Source of the DNA: Gammaproteobacteria bacterium
Lineage (GTDB): Bacteria > Pseudomonadota > Gammaproteobacteria > Steroidobacterales > Steroidobacteraceae
Direction: 5' to 3'
Assembly (NCBI GenBank): GCA_016874235.1
Contig: VGUJ01000007.1
Coordinates: 1 to 64,000, forward strand
Length of the DNA: 64,000 bases
In this document: piece by piece, positions 43,418 to 52,317 of the stretch
Position numbering within the stretch: the stretch's first letter is position 1
Layout: each line of letters starts with the position of its first letter
Notes under the pieces: generated by a model
What the model saw: the letters and a program-made list of their open reading frames with translations, nothing else
The model's database searches: none
What the model was told of the DNA's origin: nothing
Translations under genes and position numbers: made by a program

Positions 43418-44650
43418 ATGAAAAGACTCGGTGTGCTGTGGCTGGTGGTGTTCATCAGTCTCGCGGGGTTCGGCATCACGACCATCCCGTTCCCGTTCGT
43501 CGCCGAGAATTTGGGGGCGTCCGATTTCTGGAAGACCTTTGGCGGCTCGGGCGTGTTTTCACTCTTCCAATTGATTGCCACGCCCATCTGGGGTCGCTTC
43601 AGTGACGCCTACGGCCGCAAACCGATTCTCATCCTGAGTACGGCAGGAACGATTCTGTCGTTCGTCTGGTTAGCCTATGCCACCACGCTCGAGTCGCTGC
43701 TGGTCGCGCGTGCGTTCGGCGGCATCATGTCGGGCAATTTGGCGGCGGCCTTTGCGTACACCACCGACGTCACCGATCCGAAGAATCGCGCCAAGGGTCT
43801 CGGCATCGTCGCCTCGGCCTTCGGTGTGGGGTTCGCGGTCGGGCCGGTGATTGGCGGCTTTCTCGGCACCATCGGTGGGGCACCCAATATGCATTGGCCC
43901 GCGCTCGCCTCGGCGGGGCTCTCGGCGCTCGCCTTCGTCGGCACGATTTTTTTCCTGCCTGAGAGTCTGCCTGCGGAATTGCGTAAGCCCTTCGGCAAGA
44001 GCGGGGCGAAAACCGAGGGTGCCGCAACGTCGACGGACGCAACGAGTGAAGCGGCAATCCCCGCGCCGCGTCGCTCTCCTCTTGAGGCGATGCGCAGTCG
44101 GCCAGTGCTACTTGGGTTGGTAGCGGCGTCGCTCTTCATCGCGATCGCCGGTGGCGTGATGCAGTCGGTATTTCAGTTTTGGGGTCGAGATCTCTTCAAC
44201 TACTCGCTGCGCGACATCGGCGTGCACTTCATGGTGTTTGCGCTGTTGTCGGCCGTCGGGCAGGCGGGACTCGTGGGTCCGCTCGCGAAGCGTTTCGGTG
44301 AGAAGCGCCTTGCGATCACCGCAGGAATTGGTGTGACTGCTGGGCTCGTACTGTTCGCCACGGCCCAGAATGACGCGATGGTCTGGATGGCAATCTGTAT
44401 TTTTGGTCTGGCGAATGGGCTCTTCTTGCCGGCGATTACGAGTCTCGTCTCGTTTGAAGCGGATGCGCGGTCTCGCGGCACGGTCATGGGGTTGTTCAAT
44501 GCTTCGAGCAGTGCCGGTCGTATCGTCGGGCCAGCGCTGTCGGGTCCGATTTATTTCAAGCTTGGGCCGGCGGCGCCGTTTGCGATGTCAGCCGTTCTGG
44601 CTGTGCTTGGAGTGCTGTTTCTAAGTCGTGCGAGGGCTAAAGTGTCATGA
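43418..44650 (+). CDS. MFS transporter, TetA/multidrug-type
   Basis: Major facilitator superfamily antiporter of 410 residues with about 12 membrane segments. The loop after helix 2 carries GRFSDAYGRKP, the MFS motif A, and FGVGFAVGPVIGGFLG in helix 5 resembles motif C of drug-proton antiporters. A charged cytoplasmic loop (about residues 190-220) separates the halves. The arrangement is that of TetA/DHA1-type exporters; substrate unknown. It begins 31 bases after the tRNA gene, and its stop overlaps the NnrU gene start by ATGA. Confidence 0.9.
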   Translation: MKRLGVLWLVVFISLAGFGITTIPFPFVAENLGASDFWKTFGGSGVFSLFQLIATPIWGRFSDAYGRKPILILSTAGTILSFVWLAYATTLESLLVARAFGGIMSGNLAAAFAYTTDVTDPKNRAKGLGIVASAFGVGFAVGPVIGGFLGTIGGAPNMHWPALASAGLSALAFVGTIFFLPESLPAELRKPFGKSGAKTEGAATSTDATSEAAIPAPRRSPLEAMRSRPVLLGLVAASLFIAIAGGVMQSVFQFWGRDLFNYSLRDIGVHFMVFALLSAVGQAGLVGPLAKRFGEKRLAITAGIGVTAGLVLFATAQNDAMVWMAICIFGLANGLFLPAITSLVSFEADARSRGTVMGLFNASSSAGRIVGPALSGPIYFKLGPAAPFAMSAVLAVLGVLFLSRARAKVS

Positions 44651-45219
44651 TCACGATACTGGTCGGCATGCTGCTTTTCTTTGGAGTGCACTCAGTCTCG
44701 ATTGTTGCGCCCGGCTGGCGTGACGGCGTGGCGAGTCGAATCGGAGACATCCGTTGGAAGCTTGTCTACTCGGTGGTGTCGCTACTCGGGTTCTTCCTGA
44801 TGGTCACCGGCTACGCGGCCCTGCGGCTCGAACCGCATATCGTCTACCTGCCGCCCGTCGGCTTGCGACATGTCGCCGCGCTGTTGATGCTCCCGGTGTT
44901 TCCTCTGCTCCTGGGTGCCTATCTGCCTGGGCGTCTGCAGCGCATGGCGAAGCATCCGATGCTCGTCGCAGTCAAGTTCTGGGCGCTCTCGCATCTGCTC
45001 GCCAACGGCATGTTGGCCGACGTACTGCTCTTCGGCGGGTTCTTAGTCTGGGCAGTTGCTGATCGGATCTCACTCAAGCGCCGAACGGAGCGCCCGAGGC
45101 CGATGGCGCCCTCGAGTGCGATCAACGATGTCATCGCGGTACTCGGCGGCCTCGCGCTCTATGCCGCATTCATCATGGGTTGGCACCAGCGTCTCTTTGG
45201 CGTGGCGCCTTTCGGTTGA
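44647..45219 (+). CDS. NnrU-family membrane protein
   Basis: Integral membrane protein of 190 residues with five or six hydrophobic segments (ITILVGMLLFFGVHSVSIV at the start). NnrU proteins were named from nitric-oxide-reductase regulons and are homologous to plant 15-cis-zeta-carotene isomerase (Z-ISO), a haem enzyme. The conserved His in FFGVHS and in RMAKHPMLVAVKFWALSHLLANG fits that superfamily. Either role is possible; CrtI-type desaturation, present in this window, does not need Z-ISO. It overlaps the MFS gene stop and precedes glutathione peroxidase by nine bases. Confidence 0.87.
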   Translation: MITILVGMLLFFGVHSVSIVAPGWRDGVASRIGDIRWKLVYSVVSLLGFFLMVTGYAALRLEPHIVYLPPVGLRHVAALLMLPVFPLLLGAYLPGRLQRMAKHPMLVAVKFWALSHLLANGMLADVLLFGGFLVWAVADRISLKRRTERPRPMAPSSAINDVIAVLGGLALYAAFIMGWHQRLFGVAPFG

Positions 45220-45228
45220 GGAGGCCTT

Positions 45229-45708
45229 ATGTCGAATGTGCATGATTTTTCAGCGCGGGCGATCGACGGATTGGATCGTTCGTTGACCGAATACAAAGGA
45301 AAAGTGCTGTTGATCGTCAACGTGGCGAGCAAGTGCGGTTTCACCCCGCAGTACACGGGTCTTGAGGCCTTGCAGCGCAAATATGCCGATCGCGGTTTCG
45401 CGGTACTCGGATTCCCGTGTGATCAATTTGGTCATCAAGAGCCGGGCAACGAAGACGAAATCCGAAATTTCTGCTCGCTCAACTACGATGTGACCTTCCC
45501 AATGTTCGCGAAGATTGAGGTCAATGGAGCGGGCGCACATCCGCTTTACGAGCATCTGAAATCCTCGGCCAAGGGTGTCCTCGGAACCGAAGGTATCAAA
45601 TGGAACTTCACGAAATTCTTGATCGATCGTGAGGGTCATGTCGTGCGTCGCTATGCGCCGACCGACAAACCTGAGAGCCTCGCAGCTGACATCGAAGCAT
45701 TGCTGTGA
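45229..45708 (+). CDS. Glutathione peroxidase (cysteine type)
   Basis: Thiol peroxidase of 159 residues reducing hydroperoxides. The peroxidatic residue is Cys36 in NVASKCGFTPQYTGLEAL, not selenocysteine; the Gln and Trp of the catalytic set are in FPCDQFGHQEPG and IKWNFTKFLIDR. The second Cys in FPCDQF can act as resolving residue, so thioredoxin may be the real reductant. A GAGGAGG site lies seven bases upstream. The stop overlaps the gamma-glutamyltransferase GTG by four bases, giving a coupled glutathione-related pair. Confidence 0.94.
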   Translation: MSNVHDFSARAIDGLDRSLTEYKGKVLLIVNVASKCGFTPQYTGLEALQRKYADRGFAVLGFPCDQFGHQEPGNEDEIRNFCSLNYDVTFPMFAKIEVNGAGAHPLYEHLKSSAKGVLGTEGIKWNFTKFLIDREGHVVRRYAPTDKPESLAADIEALL

Positions 45709-47504
45709 AATCGTTGGTCGGATCGAGCGGTACGATGCGTATCGCCTTCGTGAGCGCGATGACGCTGATCGGCGTTGCCGGCTGCGCGGGGGGAGCGGGG
45801 TACGGCAACGCGGTCGCCACCGCGCCGAGTGCGACGGCGACATCAGTTATCGAGGCCAAACCCAATCTCACTTGGCGCTCAGGCGGTATGGTCGCAGCGG
45901 CTAATCCGCTCGCGGTCGAGGCGGGCGTCGAGATTCTGAAAGCGGGCGGCTCAGCCGTCGACGCGGCGATTGCGGTTCAGGCAGTGCTCGGCCTTGTTGA
46001 GCCCCAGTCCTCAGGGATCGGAGGCGGGGCATTTTTGGTGTACTACGATGTCACGACGGGTGACGTCATCACCTACGACGGCCGTGAAGTGGCGCCGCGT
46101 GGCGCGACCCCCGATATGTTTTTGATGGCCGACGGGAAGCCGATGACTTCTCTGGCAGCCATTCGCTCGGGGCGATCCATCGGTGTGCCGGGCGCCGTCG
46201 CCATGCTCGAGATGGCGCACCGCGAGCACGGAAGATTGCCTTGGGCGAGGGCGTGGCAACGCGCGGCGCAGATTGCGGAAGAGGGCTTCGCGGTATCGCC
46301 GCGTCTCAATGAAATGATTACGACGGCGGTGGCTCGCGAGGGATTTCCCGCCGAGGCTGCGGCCTACCTCACGACGGATGGTCGTACACCGCTGCCGGTG
46401 GGTAGCACGCTCGTCAACCGAAAATATGCGGACTCCGTCCGACGGATCGCGCGCGACGGTGCGCACGCCTTCCGCGAGGGGCCGCTCGCGGACGAGATCG
46501 TCGCGGTCGCACGGCGCGAGCCCGTTCCGGGAACGTTGTCCCATGAAGATCTTCGTGCCTATCGACCGAATCGTCTCGAACCCGTGTGCGATACGTACCG
46601 CGTGTACGTCGTCTGTGGAATGCGACCACCATCATCCGGTGGTATCGCCATCCTCTCCGTACTCGGGACGCTCGAGAACTTCGAGATGTCCTCGATGGGG
46701 CCGAAGACGGTCGCCGGTTGGCATCATTTCATTGAAGCACAACGTCTCGCCTACGCCGACCGCGACACCTATGTCGCCGATGATCGGTACACCTCGGTGC
46801 CGCTTGCGGGGCTCATCGACAAAACGTATTTAAGTTCGCGTGCTGTCCTCATTTCTTCGGTGCGAGCGATGACGAGCGTGCAGCCCGGCAATCCACCCGG
46901 GTCCACGCCGCGTGGTCGCGATGCGACAGGGATGGGAACGGGTACGAGTCATTTTGTCATCGTCGATACGCGCGGCAATGTGGTGTCGATGACGACGACG
47001 GTCGAAGGGCTGTTCGGTTCACAGCGTATGGCCGGCGGATTCTTCCTCAACAATCAACTCACCGATTTCAGTTTTCGCCCGGTGGATGACGCCGGAGCGC
47101 CGATCGCCAATGCGGTCGCGCCGGGAAAGAAGCCGCGTTCTTCGATGTCACCAACGATCGTGTTTCGCGACGGGCGTTTCGAGCTCGCCGTCGGTTCGCC
47201 GGGAGGCAATGCGATCATCGCCTACGTCAGCAAGGCGCTCGTCGGGATGCTCGATTGGAATCTCTCGCCGCAGCAAGCCGTGGATCTGCCGAACATGATC
47301 GCGCGCGGCGCGCTCGTCGCCGAAGTCTCGCGAGCCGACCCCGAGTTGCTCGAGCAGCTTGCTGCCCTGGGGCACGCGTTCAGAAACAATCGAGGCGCGG
47401 GTGAGGGTTCGGGCTTGCATGCCGTGCGCGTGACGTCCGATGGACAGCTGGTGGGGGCTGCAGATCCGCGACGCGAGGGTCGCGCAGTCTCGGTATCGCC
47501 CTGA
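45705..47504 (+). CDS. ggt: Gamma-glutamyltransferase, lipoprotein form
   Basis: N-terminal nucleophile hydrolase that cleaves gamma-glutamyl bonds of glutathione, 599 residues. The start at 45705 (GTG overlapping the previous stop) or ATG 45735 both give a lipoprotein signal with lipobox VAGC (Cys27 by the first numbering), so it is probably membrane-anchored in the periplasm. The autoprocessing Thr is in GTGTSHFVIVD, about residue 414, giving the usual large and small subunits. QSSGIGGGAFLVYYD and GSPGGNAIIAYV are further family motifs. It likely works with the upstream glutathione peroxidase in thiol and peroxide metabolism. Confidence 0.93.
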   Translation: MKSLVGSSGTMRIAFVSAMTLIGVAGCAGGAGYGNAVATAPSATATSVIEAKPNLTWRSGGMVAAANPLAVEAGVEILKAGGSAVDAAIAVQAVLGLVEPQSSGIGGGAFLVYYDVTTGDVITYDGREVAPRGATPDMFLMADGKPMTSLAAIRSGRSIGVPGAVAMLEMAHREHGRLPWARAWQRAAQIAEEGFAVSPRLNEMITTAVAREGFPAEAAAYLTTDGRTPLPVGSTLVNRKYADSVRRIARDGAHAFREGPLADEIVAVARREPVPGTLSHEDLRAYRPNRLEPVCDTYRVYVVCGMRPPSSGGIAILSVLGTLENFEMSSMGPKTVAGWHHFIEAQRLAYADRDTYVADDRYTSVPLAGLIDKTYLSSRAVLISSVRAMTSVQPGNPPGSTPRGRDATGMGTGTSHFVIVDTRGNVVSMTTTVEGLFGSQRMAGGFFLNNQLTDFSFRPVDDAGAPIANAVAPGKKPRSSMSPTIVFRDGRFELAVGSPGGNAIIAYVSKALVGMLDWNLSPQQAVDLPNMIARGALVAEVSRADPELLEQLAALGHAFRNNRGAGEGSGLHAVRVTSDGQLVGAADPRREGRAVSVSP

Positions 47505-47511
47505 GGCGGAT

Positions 47512-47557
47512 TTCGTGAAGCCGACTTCGTGAAGTCGACGTCGTGAGGCTGACGTCG
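47512..47557. terminator. Tandem 14-base repeats forming two hairpins between convergent genes
   Basis: Three imperfect copies of TTCGTGAAGCCGAC run from 47512 to 47553. They form two stems: CGACTTC/GAAGTCG (47522-47537) and CGACGTC-N8-GACGTCG (47536-47557). Located between the ggt stop and the SDR stop, they probably act as a bidirectional terminator. Confidence 0.5.
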
Positions 47558-47573
47558 GCGCGCGAGGATGCCT

Positions 47574-48395
47574 CTAGCTTGCTAAGTCGGCGTCCGTCAG
47601 CACCGATCGCTTGCGGAACAACGACATCAAGAAACGACGTCCTGCTTTGGCGCCGGTGAGCCACGCCACGCGCGCTCCGGCTTTTTGAGGTTGTAGCACG
47701 CGGTCAGCAAGCCAAGGTGTTACGGTTTCGACGCGGTCGGCCAGAATGTTGTAGATGCGTCGAGTGCGCTCGATTTCTTTGGCGCTATTGCTGCCCATGT
47801 CGCGCTTGACGAGGTCCGTGATCACGATGCCGGGGCTCAAGTAGCAGATCTTTACGGGGCCGTCGCCGGTTTCCGATACGAGTGCCTTGTTGAAATAGGT
47901 GAGAGCGAACTTGCTTGCGCCGTACAAGCCCATACCCGGCGTGACCATGCCGTTCGAGCCAAAACCTTCCATGTTGTAGATCGTGCCGCCGCCTTGGGTG
48001 CGCATCCCGGATAGCGCGACCTTCGTAGCGAGCATCATGCCGAGCAAATTGATTTCCTGAACGCTGTTGATGTCGTGTTCGTGCATCTCGCCGGCGCGCT
48101 GACGCGGATGGGAGATACCGGCGTTATTGATCCAGATGTCGACACGACCCAAAGCGGCTACCGCTGCGTCCCAAAGACCTTGTAAATCCTCTCCTTTCGC
48201 AACATCGCAGGGCGCGCCGACCACGCGAGCGCCGCCCGTGGCGCTTGAGGAGAGCTCGGCGATCGCAGCCTCGACGGCCTGCGCTGTCCGGCCACTGACC
48301 ACGACGTTATGACCGCGTTTGAGGATCTCTGCGGCGAGACCTTTACCGATGCCGCGTGTGCTGCCGGTGACGACGACGTTGAGTCTGGCGCTCAT
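47574..48395 (-). CDS. SDR oxidoreductase resembling chlorophyll(ide) b reductase (NOL/NYC1)
   Basis: Classical SDR of 273 residues, NAD(P)H-dependent. It has GSTRGIGKGLAAEILKRGHNV (11-31), CDVAKGEDLQGLWDAA, VDIWINNAGISHP, NMEGFGSNG in the position of the catalytic Ser region, and LYGASKFALTYFNKALVSE with Tyr and Lys. The combination DIWINNAG plus the C-terminal ILADRVETVTPWLADRVL matches my recollection of plant NOL/NYC1 better than generic SDRs. Such enzymes reduce the C7 formyl group of chlorophyll b; a role in bacteriochlorophyll or another tetrapyrrole is speculative. It diverges from a similar SDR gene across 175 bases. Confidence 0.85.
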   Translation of the reverse strand: MSARLNVVVTGSTRGIGKGLAAEILKRGHNVVVSGRTAQAVEAAIAELSSSATGGARVVGAPCDVAKGEDLQGLWDAAVAALGRVDIWINNAGISHPRQRAGEMHEHDINSVQEINLLGMMLATKVALSGMRTQGGGTIYNMEGFGSNGMVTPGMGLYGASKFALTYFNKALVSETGDGPVKICYLSPGIVITDLVKRDMGSNSAKEIERTRRIYNILADRVETVTPWLADRVLQPQKAGARVAWLTGAKAGRRFLMSLFRKRSVLTDADLAS

Positions 48396-48570
48396 GAATC
48401 ACCCCCTAGTCCCCGGAATCCTAGGCGATGGGTGGCCGACGTGGCGGTTTCGCCGTGCAGTGGCCCCTTGTGCGTCCGACTGTTGGACATGTCCCGGGCG
48501 TTGCGCGCGCCGCAGTGGGGCGTCGGTATGCTTTCGGTCAGTGATGCCGCAGCCGGAAGGGGGTCTCGCT

Positions 48571-49407
48571 TTGGCCACTCAGACAATCATCATCACGGGC
48601 AGCACCCAAGGCTTGGGATTGGGTTACGCCCGCGAGTTTCTTCGCCGAGGACATCAGGTCATCGTGACCGGGCGCGACTCGGTACGCGTTCAGTCTGCGA
48701 TCGCCCGACTCGCTGCGGAGTGTCCCGGATCGGAGGCGCGCATCGCGGGAACGGCCTGCGACGTCTCTCAACTCTCGAGCGTGCAAGCGCTGTGGGATTT
48801 TGCCGTGTCACGCTTCGGGCGCATCGACATCTGGCTCAACAACGCCGGCTTCGCGCGTACCGGCGCTCAATTCGCCGACAATACCGTTGGCGAGATCGAA
48901 TCGATGGTGCGTTCAAACGTGATCGGCTCGATCAATGCTGCGCAAGTGGCGATTGCCGGATTTAAACGTCAGGGCGGCGGCACGCTTTATCTGACCCTCG
49001 GCGGGGGTGGTGCAACGGGTCGAGTCGTACCCGGTATGACGGTTTATTCGACGACGAAGCGCGCGGTGAAGTATCTCGCCAACTGTCTCGTGAAGGAGCG
49101 CAAGGACGAGCGAGACGAGTCGATCCTCATCGGTACGATCAGCCCAGGTATCAACATCACCGAGGGCATGATTCGCGAAATGCGAGCGCTGCCTTCCGAG
49201 CGGCGTGCCAAGGCGCTCAAGCAGCTCAGCTTCATCGGTGAGCATGTCGAGACGACGACGCCATGGATCGTTGAGCGCATCCTTGCCGACAAAAAGCAGG
49301 GTCATGACATCACTTGGCTGACGACGGGTCGGATGGCCGGGCGTGCGCTCTCTATGCTCTTCGGCTCGCGACGCGATGTTCTCTCACGTTATTCATTCGA
49401 GGCTTGA
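48571..49407 (+). CDS. SDR oxidoreductase, divergent paralogue of the neighbouring SDR
   Basis: SDR of about 278 residues. The TTG at 48571 is preferred since GGAAGGGGG precedes it; the ATG at 48544 lacks a ribosome-binding site, and the track ORF is longer still. Motifs: IIITGSTQGLGLGYAREFLRRGH, CDVSQLSSVQALWDFA, IDIWLNNAG, and VYSTTKRAVKYLANCLVKER with Tyr and Lys of the active site. The C-terminal region IGEHVETTTPWIVERIL parallels that of the SDR on the other strand, so the two seem to come from a duplication. It is followed after six bases by a beta-propeller protein gene, probably in the same operon. Confidence 0.86.
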   Translation: MATQTIIITGSTQGLGLGYAREFLRRGHQVIVTGRDSVRVQSAIARLAAECPGSEARIAGTACDVSQLSSVQALWDFAVSRFGRIDIWLNNAGFARTGAQFADNTVGEIESMVRSNVIGSINAAQVAIAGFKRQGGGTLYLTLGGGGATGRVVPGMTVYSTTKRAVKYLANCLVKERKDERDESILIGTISPGINITEGMIREMRALPSERRAKALKQLSFIGEHVETTTPWIVERILADKKQGHDITWLTTGRMAGRALSMLFGSRRDVLSRYSFEA

Positions 49408-49413
49408 TGACTC

Positions 49414-50361
49414 ATGAGTTCCACACTTAAGCCGTTTGCGAAGGGTGATCTTTTCGTCGGTGCAACGCAGCTGAACAATCCCGACGATGATCACGCCGGA
49501 CGCGGACGTATTCTGCAGTTCGACGCTCAACTCGCGCCAAAGGGCGAGCTCTGGTTGGACGAGACTACGCATCTTGTTGGAGGCTTGAAGTTCGACTCGA
49601 AAGGTGTGCTCTGGGCCTTCGACAGCCACTCGTTCGTCGTCCTCAACATTCACCGTGACGGCCGCGTCGTGCGGCGTCCGGAGTTTGGTACCCGTGCGTT
49701 CTCTCATGTGAATTTCGCTGCGGACGGCACGCTGCTGATGGGCGAGCATGTGGTCGGCGGATCCATCAGGCCCGAAGTGCAAGCGCGCATGAAGACCCGT
49801 TTGCCGTTCATGCCGGGCACGACTCGCTTTGGAGATGGCCATGTATTCAGGTTTACGACGGACGGCAAGCTCGTCAAAGAATATGGGACCGAGACTCACG
49901 GCGGCATGGGTGGTTTTCTCGGCGTCACCATGTCGGCGTTGTCGCACGATCAAAAAACGCTTGTGTACACCTCGGAGACGGGGACTCGCCTCATGCGATA
50001 CGACCTGGTCAACGATCGGCAATTGCCCGATCTGCAGGCCATCCTGCCGCCGTTCCCGCCGGGACCCCCGCCAATGTTTTTCGGAATGGCGTTCGGCGCG
50101 GACGGGACGCTTTATGCGCTGCGGGGTGGGTCGATCCACCTCATCGATGCGGCGGGCGTCACGACTCGACAGATCCCGCTCGAGGGCTTCGGCTGGGCCA
50201 TGATCGAGATGGCGGCCGACGGTCGACATGTTTTTGTCAGCAATTTCTTCACCGGTGATGTGGCGAAGATCGATCTTCAGTCGGGCACCAAGGTGGGTGG
50301 CATCGCGACGCAAGCGCCGAAAGCCGTCGCCGGAATTGCGGAGTACTCAGGCGAGGGTTGA
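49414..50361 (+). CDS. Beta-propeller (SMP-30/NHL-like) protein of unknown function
   Basis: Soluble protein of 315 residues without a signal peptide. Repeated strand patterns such as GGLKFDSKGVLWAFD, SHVNFAADGTLLMGE, GMAFGADGTLYALRGGSIH and IEMAADGRHVFVSNFFTGDVAKID suggest a six-bladed propeller of the SMP-30/gluconolactonase or NHL class. The conserved metal ligands of gluconolactonase cannot be assigned confidently, so a lactonase or strictosidine-synthase-like role is only a guess. Co-directional with the SDR six bases upstream and convergent with the MacB-like gene. Confidence 0.75.
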   Translation: MSSTLKPFAKGDLFVGATQLNNPDDDHAGRGRILQFDAQLAPKGELWLDETTHLVGGLKFDSKGVLWAFDSHSFVVLNIHRDGRVVRRPEFGTRAFSHVNFAADGTLLMGEHVVGGSIRPEVQARMKTRLPFMPGTTRFGDGHVFRFTTDGKLVKEYGTETHGGMGGFLGVTMSALSHDQKTLVYTSETGTRLMRYDLVNDRQLPDLQAILPPFPPGPPPMFFGMAFGADGTLYALRGGSIHLIDAAGVTTRQIPLEGFGWAMIEMAADGRHVFVSNFFTGDVAKIDLQSGTKVGGIATQAPKAVAGIAEYSGEG

Positions 50362-50395
50362 GCGAGCGCCGGGCGCTGATCGCGTCAGGTAAGCG

Positions 50396-51616
50396 TCATT
50401 CGTAACGCAGAGCTTCGATCGGATCGAGTTTTGCGGCCTTGGAGGCCGGCGCAATCCCGAACACGACTCCGACGAGCGCAGAGAAGCCTGCCGCTGCGAT
50501 CATGACCCAAATCGGGACGTGCGCGGGTGGGAAGTTCGGAATCAATGCCGCAATTCCCATGCCCGCGAGCAACCCCAGTACGATGCCAATCAGGCCGCCA
50601 AGCAGCGATAGCAGCGCAGCTTCGAGCAGGAACTGCACGAGGATGTCACGACGGGTCGCACCCAAGGCTTTCAAGATGCCGATCTCTCGGGTCCGCTCGG
50701 TCACTGACACGAGCATGATATTCATGATGCCAATGCCGCCCACGAGCAAGGAAATGCCGACGATCCCAGCAAGCACCGCCGTCGCGGTGGCGGTGATACG
50801 GTTGAATTGTTTGACGAAGGAATCGGCTGCCTTGATCTCGAAGTCGTCGGGCTTGCCGGGTTCGATGCCGCGAGAGGCGCGAACAGTACGCATGGCGCGC
50901 TCCCTCACCTGATTGACCTCGGCGAGATTCGTGACCGTGAACGACACTTCCATGAAGGTGCGTTCGAAGGTACCGGTCAGCGAGCGGGCTACGCTGAAGG
51001 GAATGAACACCCGATTGTCTTGGCTGAAGCCAAAAATTTCACCACGCTTCTCGAGTAGCCCCACCACTCGGAACCACTCGCGACCGATGAGAATGAACTC
51101 ACCCACCGGATCGCGCGGCATGCGTAGCTCGTCACGCACCTCGGTACCGATGACCACCACGCGACGGCTGTTTCGTTCATCGCTCGCCGTGATGAATCGA
51201 CCGAACGAGGTATCGACGCCGAGCACGTCTTGAGCTTCTTCTGTCGCACCGAGTACCTGCGGGGTCACGCTACGGCCGCGATACAGCGTGGCACCGAGCG
51301 GCGCACTGATGATGGGCGCAACGCGCTCGATGCCCGACACCTTGAAACGCAGGGCATCGACGTCCTCGAATGACAAGCGGTTGATTTGCCCGCTACGGAA
51401 GTTTTCTTGCTCGTTCTTGGCTTCGAGCGTGAGCGTGTTGCTGCCGAGGTCCGAAAACTGACTGCTGATCGAGTCCGAAAAGCCTTGCAAAACAGACACG
51501 ACGGCGATGACCGCCATGGTACCGATGAGGATGCCGAGCGTCGTCAGGAAGCTGCGCAGGCGATGCGCATTAAGGCTCGCGAGGGCGGCTTGAAAGGCTT
51601 CTGCGAGGATGTTCAT
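50396..51616 (-). CDS. MacB-like ABC transporter permease
   Basis: Inner-membrane permease of the MacB/FtsX type, 406 residues. One membrane helix near residues 20-45 (SFLTTLGILIGTMAVIAVVSVLQG) precedes a large periplasmic domain (about 50-275), followed by three helices: VLAGIVGISLLVGGIGIMNIMLVSVTERTREIGILKALG, LLEAALLSLLGGLIGIVLGLLAG and IPIWVMIAAAGFSALVGVVFGIAPA. The end AAKLDPIEALRYE is typical. It works with the ATPase and adaptor genes upstream in the operon; an outer-membrane TolC would be supplied from elsewhere. It starts 11 bases after the ATPase stop. Confidence 0.93.
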   Translation of the reverse strand: MNILAEAFQAALASLNAHRLRSFLTTLGILIGTMAVIAVVSVLQGFSDSISSQFSDLGSNTLTLEAKNEQENFRSGQINRLSFEDVDALRFKVSGIERVAPIISAPLGATLYRGRSVTPQVLGATEEAQDVLGVDTSFGRFITASDERNSRRVVVIGTEVRDELRMPRDPVGEFILIGREWFRVVGLLEKRGEIFGFSQDNRVFIPFSVARSLTGTFERTFMEVSFTVTNLAEVNQVRERAMRTVRASRGIEPGKPDDFEIKAADSFVKQFNRITATATAVLAGIVGISLLVGGIGIMNIMLVSVTERTREIGILKALGATRRDILVQFLLEAALLSLLGGLIGIVLGLLAGMGIAALIPNFPPAHVPIWVMIAAAGFSALVGVVFGIAPASKAAKLDPIEALRYE

Positions 51617-51627
51617 CTCAGAAAACC

Positions 51628-52317
51628 TTAGGCGGCGCGAGCCGGATTTTGATAATCCTCGACGATACGTCCGTCGAAGACTCGAATGGTACGCCGACAG
51701 TGCGCAGCGATATCGGGCTCGTGCGTGACGACGACAACCGTCTGTCCCTGCGCATGCAAGGCATCGAATAGGGACATGATTTCCGCCGAGGTGCGAGAGT
51801 CGAGGTTTCCGGTCGGTTCATCGGCCAGCAGGATCGACGGCTCGCCGACGAGTGCGCGAGCGACGGCCACACGTTGTCTTTGTCCACCTGACAACTGATT
51901 CGGTCTGTGGTCGAGACGATCACCGAGTCCCACTTTGCGCAGCGCGTCAACCGCCCGCTCTCGGCGCTCTGCAGGGGGCATGCGTCGATACACGAGCGGC
52001 TGCATCACGTTTTGCAGCGCCGTCTGACGCGGTAGAAGATGAAAACTTTGGAATACGAAACCGATCTCGCGATTGCGAGCGGACGCAAGCTCTTCTTCGC
52101 TCAACGACGAGGTATCTCGGCCGTTCAGGATGTACTTACCTTCGCTCGCACTATCGAGGCATCCGATGATGTTCATCAGCGTCGATTTCCCAGAACCCGA
52201 CGGGCCGATGAGCGCGACATACTCATTACGCCCGACGTGAAGATCGACGCCCGCCAGCGCGAGGACCTCCTCGTCGCCGAGCACGTAGCGCTTGACGATG
52301 CCCTGAAGCTCGATCAT
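51628..52317 (-). CDS. MacB/LolD-type ABC transporter ATP-binding protein
   Basis: ATPase of 229 residues powering the MacB-like permease. Walker [16 protein letters not shown] is near residue 37, the Q-loop in [14 protein letters not shown], signature [15 protein letters not shown] near 142, Walker [17 protein letters not shown] and the H-loop in [13 protein letters not shown]. The order and size fit the type VII mechanotransmission exporters. The start overlaps the adaptor stop by four bases. Confidence 0.95.
   Translation of the reverse strand: MIELQGIVKRYVLGDEEVLALAGVDLHVGRNEYVALIGPSGSGKSTLMNIIGCLDSASEGKYILNGRDTSSLSEEELASARNREIGFVFQSFHLLPRQTALQNVMQPLVYRRMPPAERRERAVDALRKVGLGDRLDHRPNQLSGGQRQRVAVARALVGEPSILLADEPTGNLDSRTSAEIMSLFDALHAQGQTVVVVTHEPDIAAHCRRTIRVFDGRIVEDYQNPARAA

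Noticed and set aside
45229-45708. Selenocysteine in glutathione peroxidase
   Set aside because: The active-site codon is TGC (Cys36), not TGA, and the frame is uninterrupted.
47512-47557. CRISPR-like array
   Set aside because: Units are contiguous 14-base copies without spacers, and no cas genes are present.
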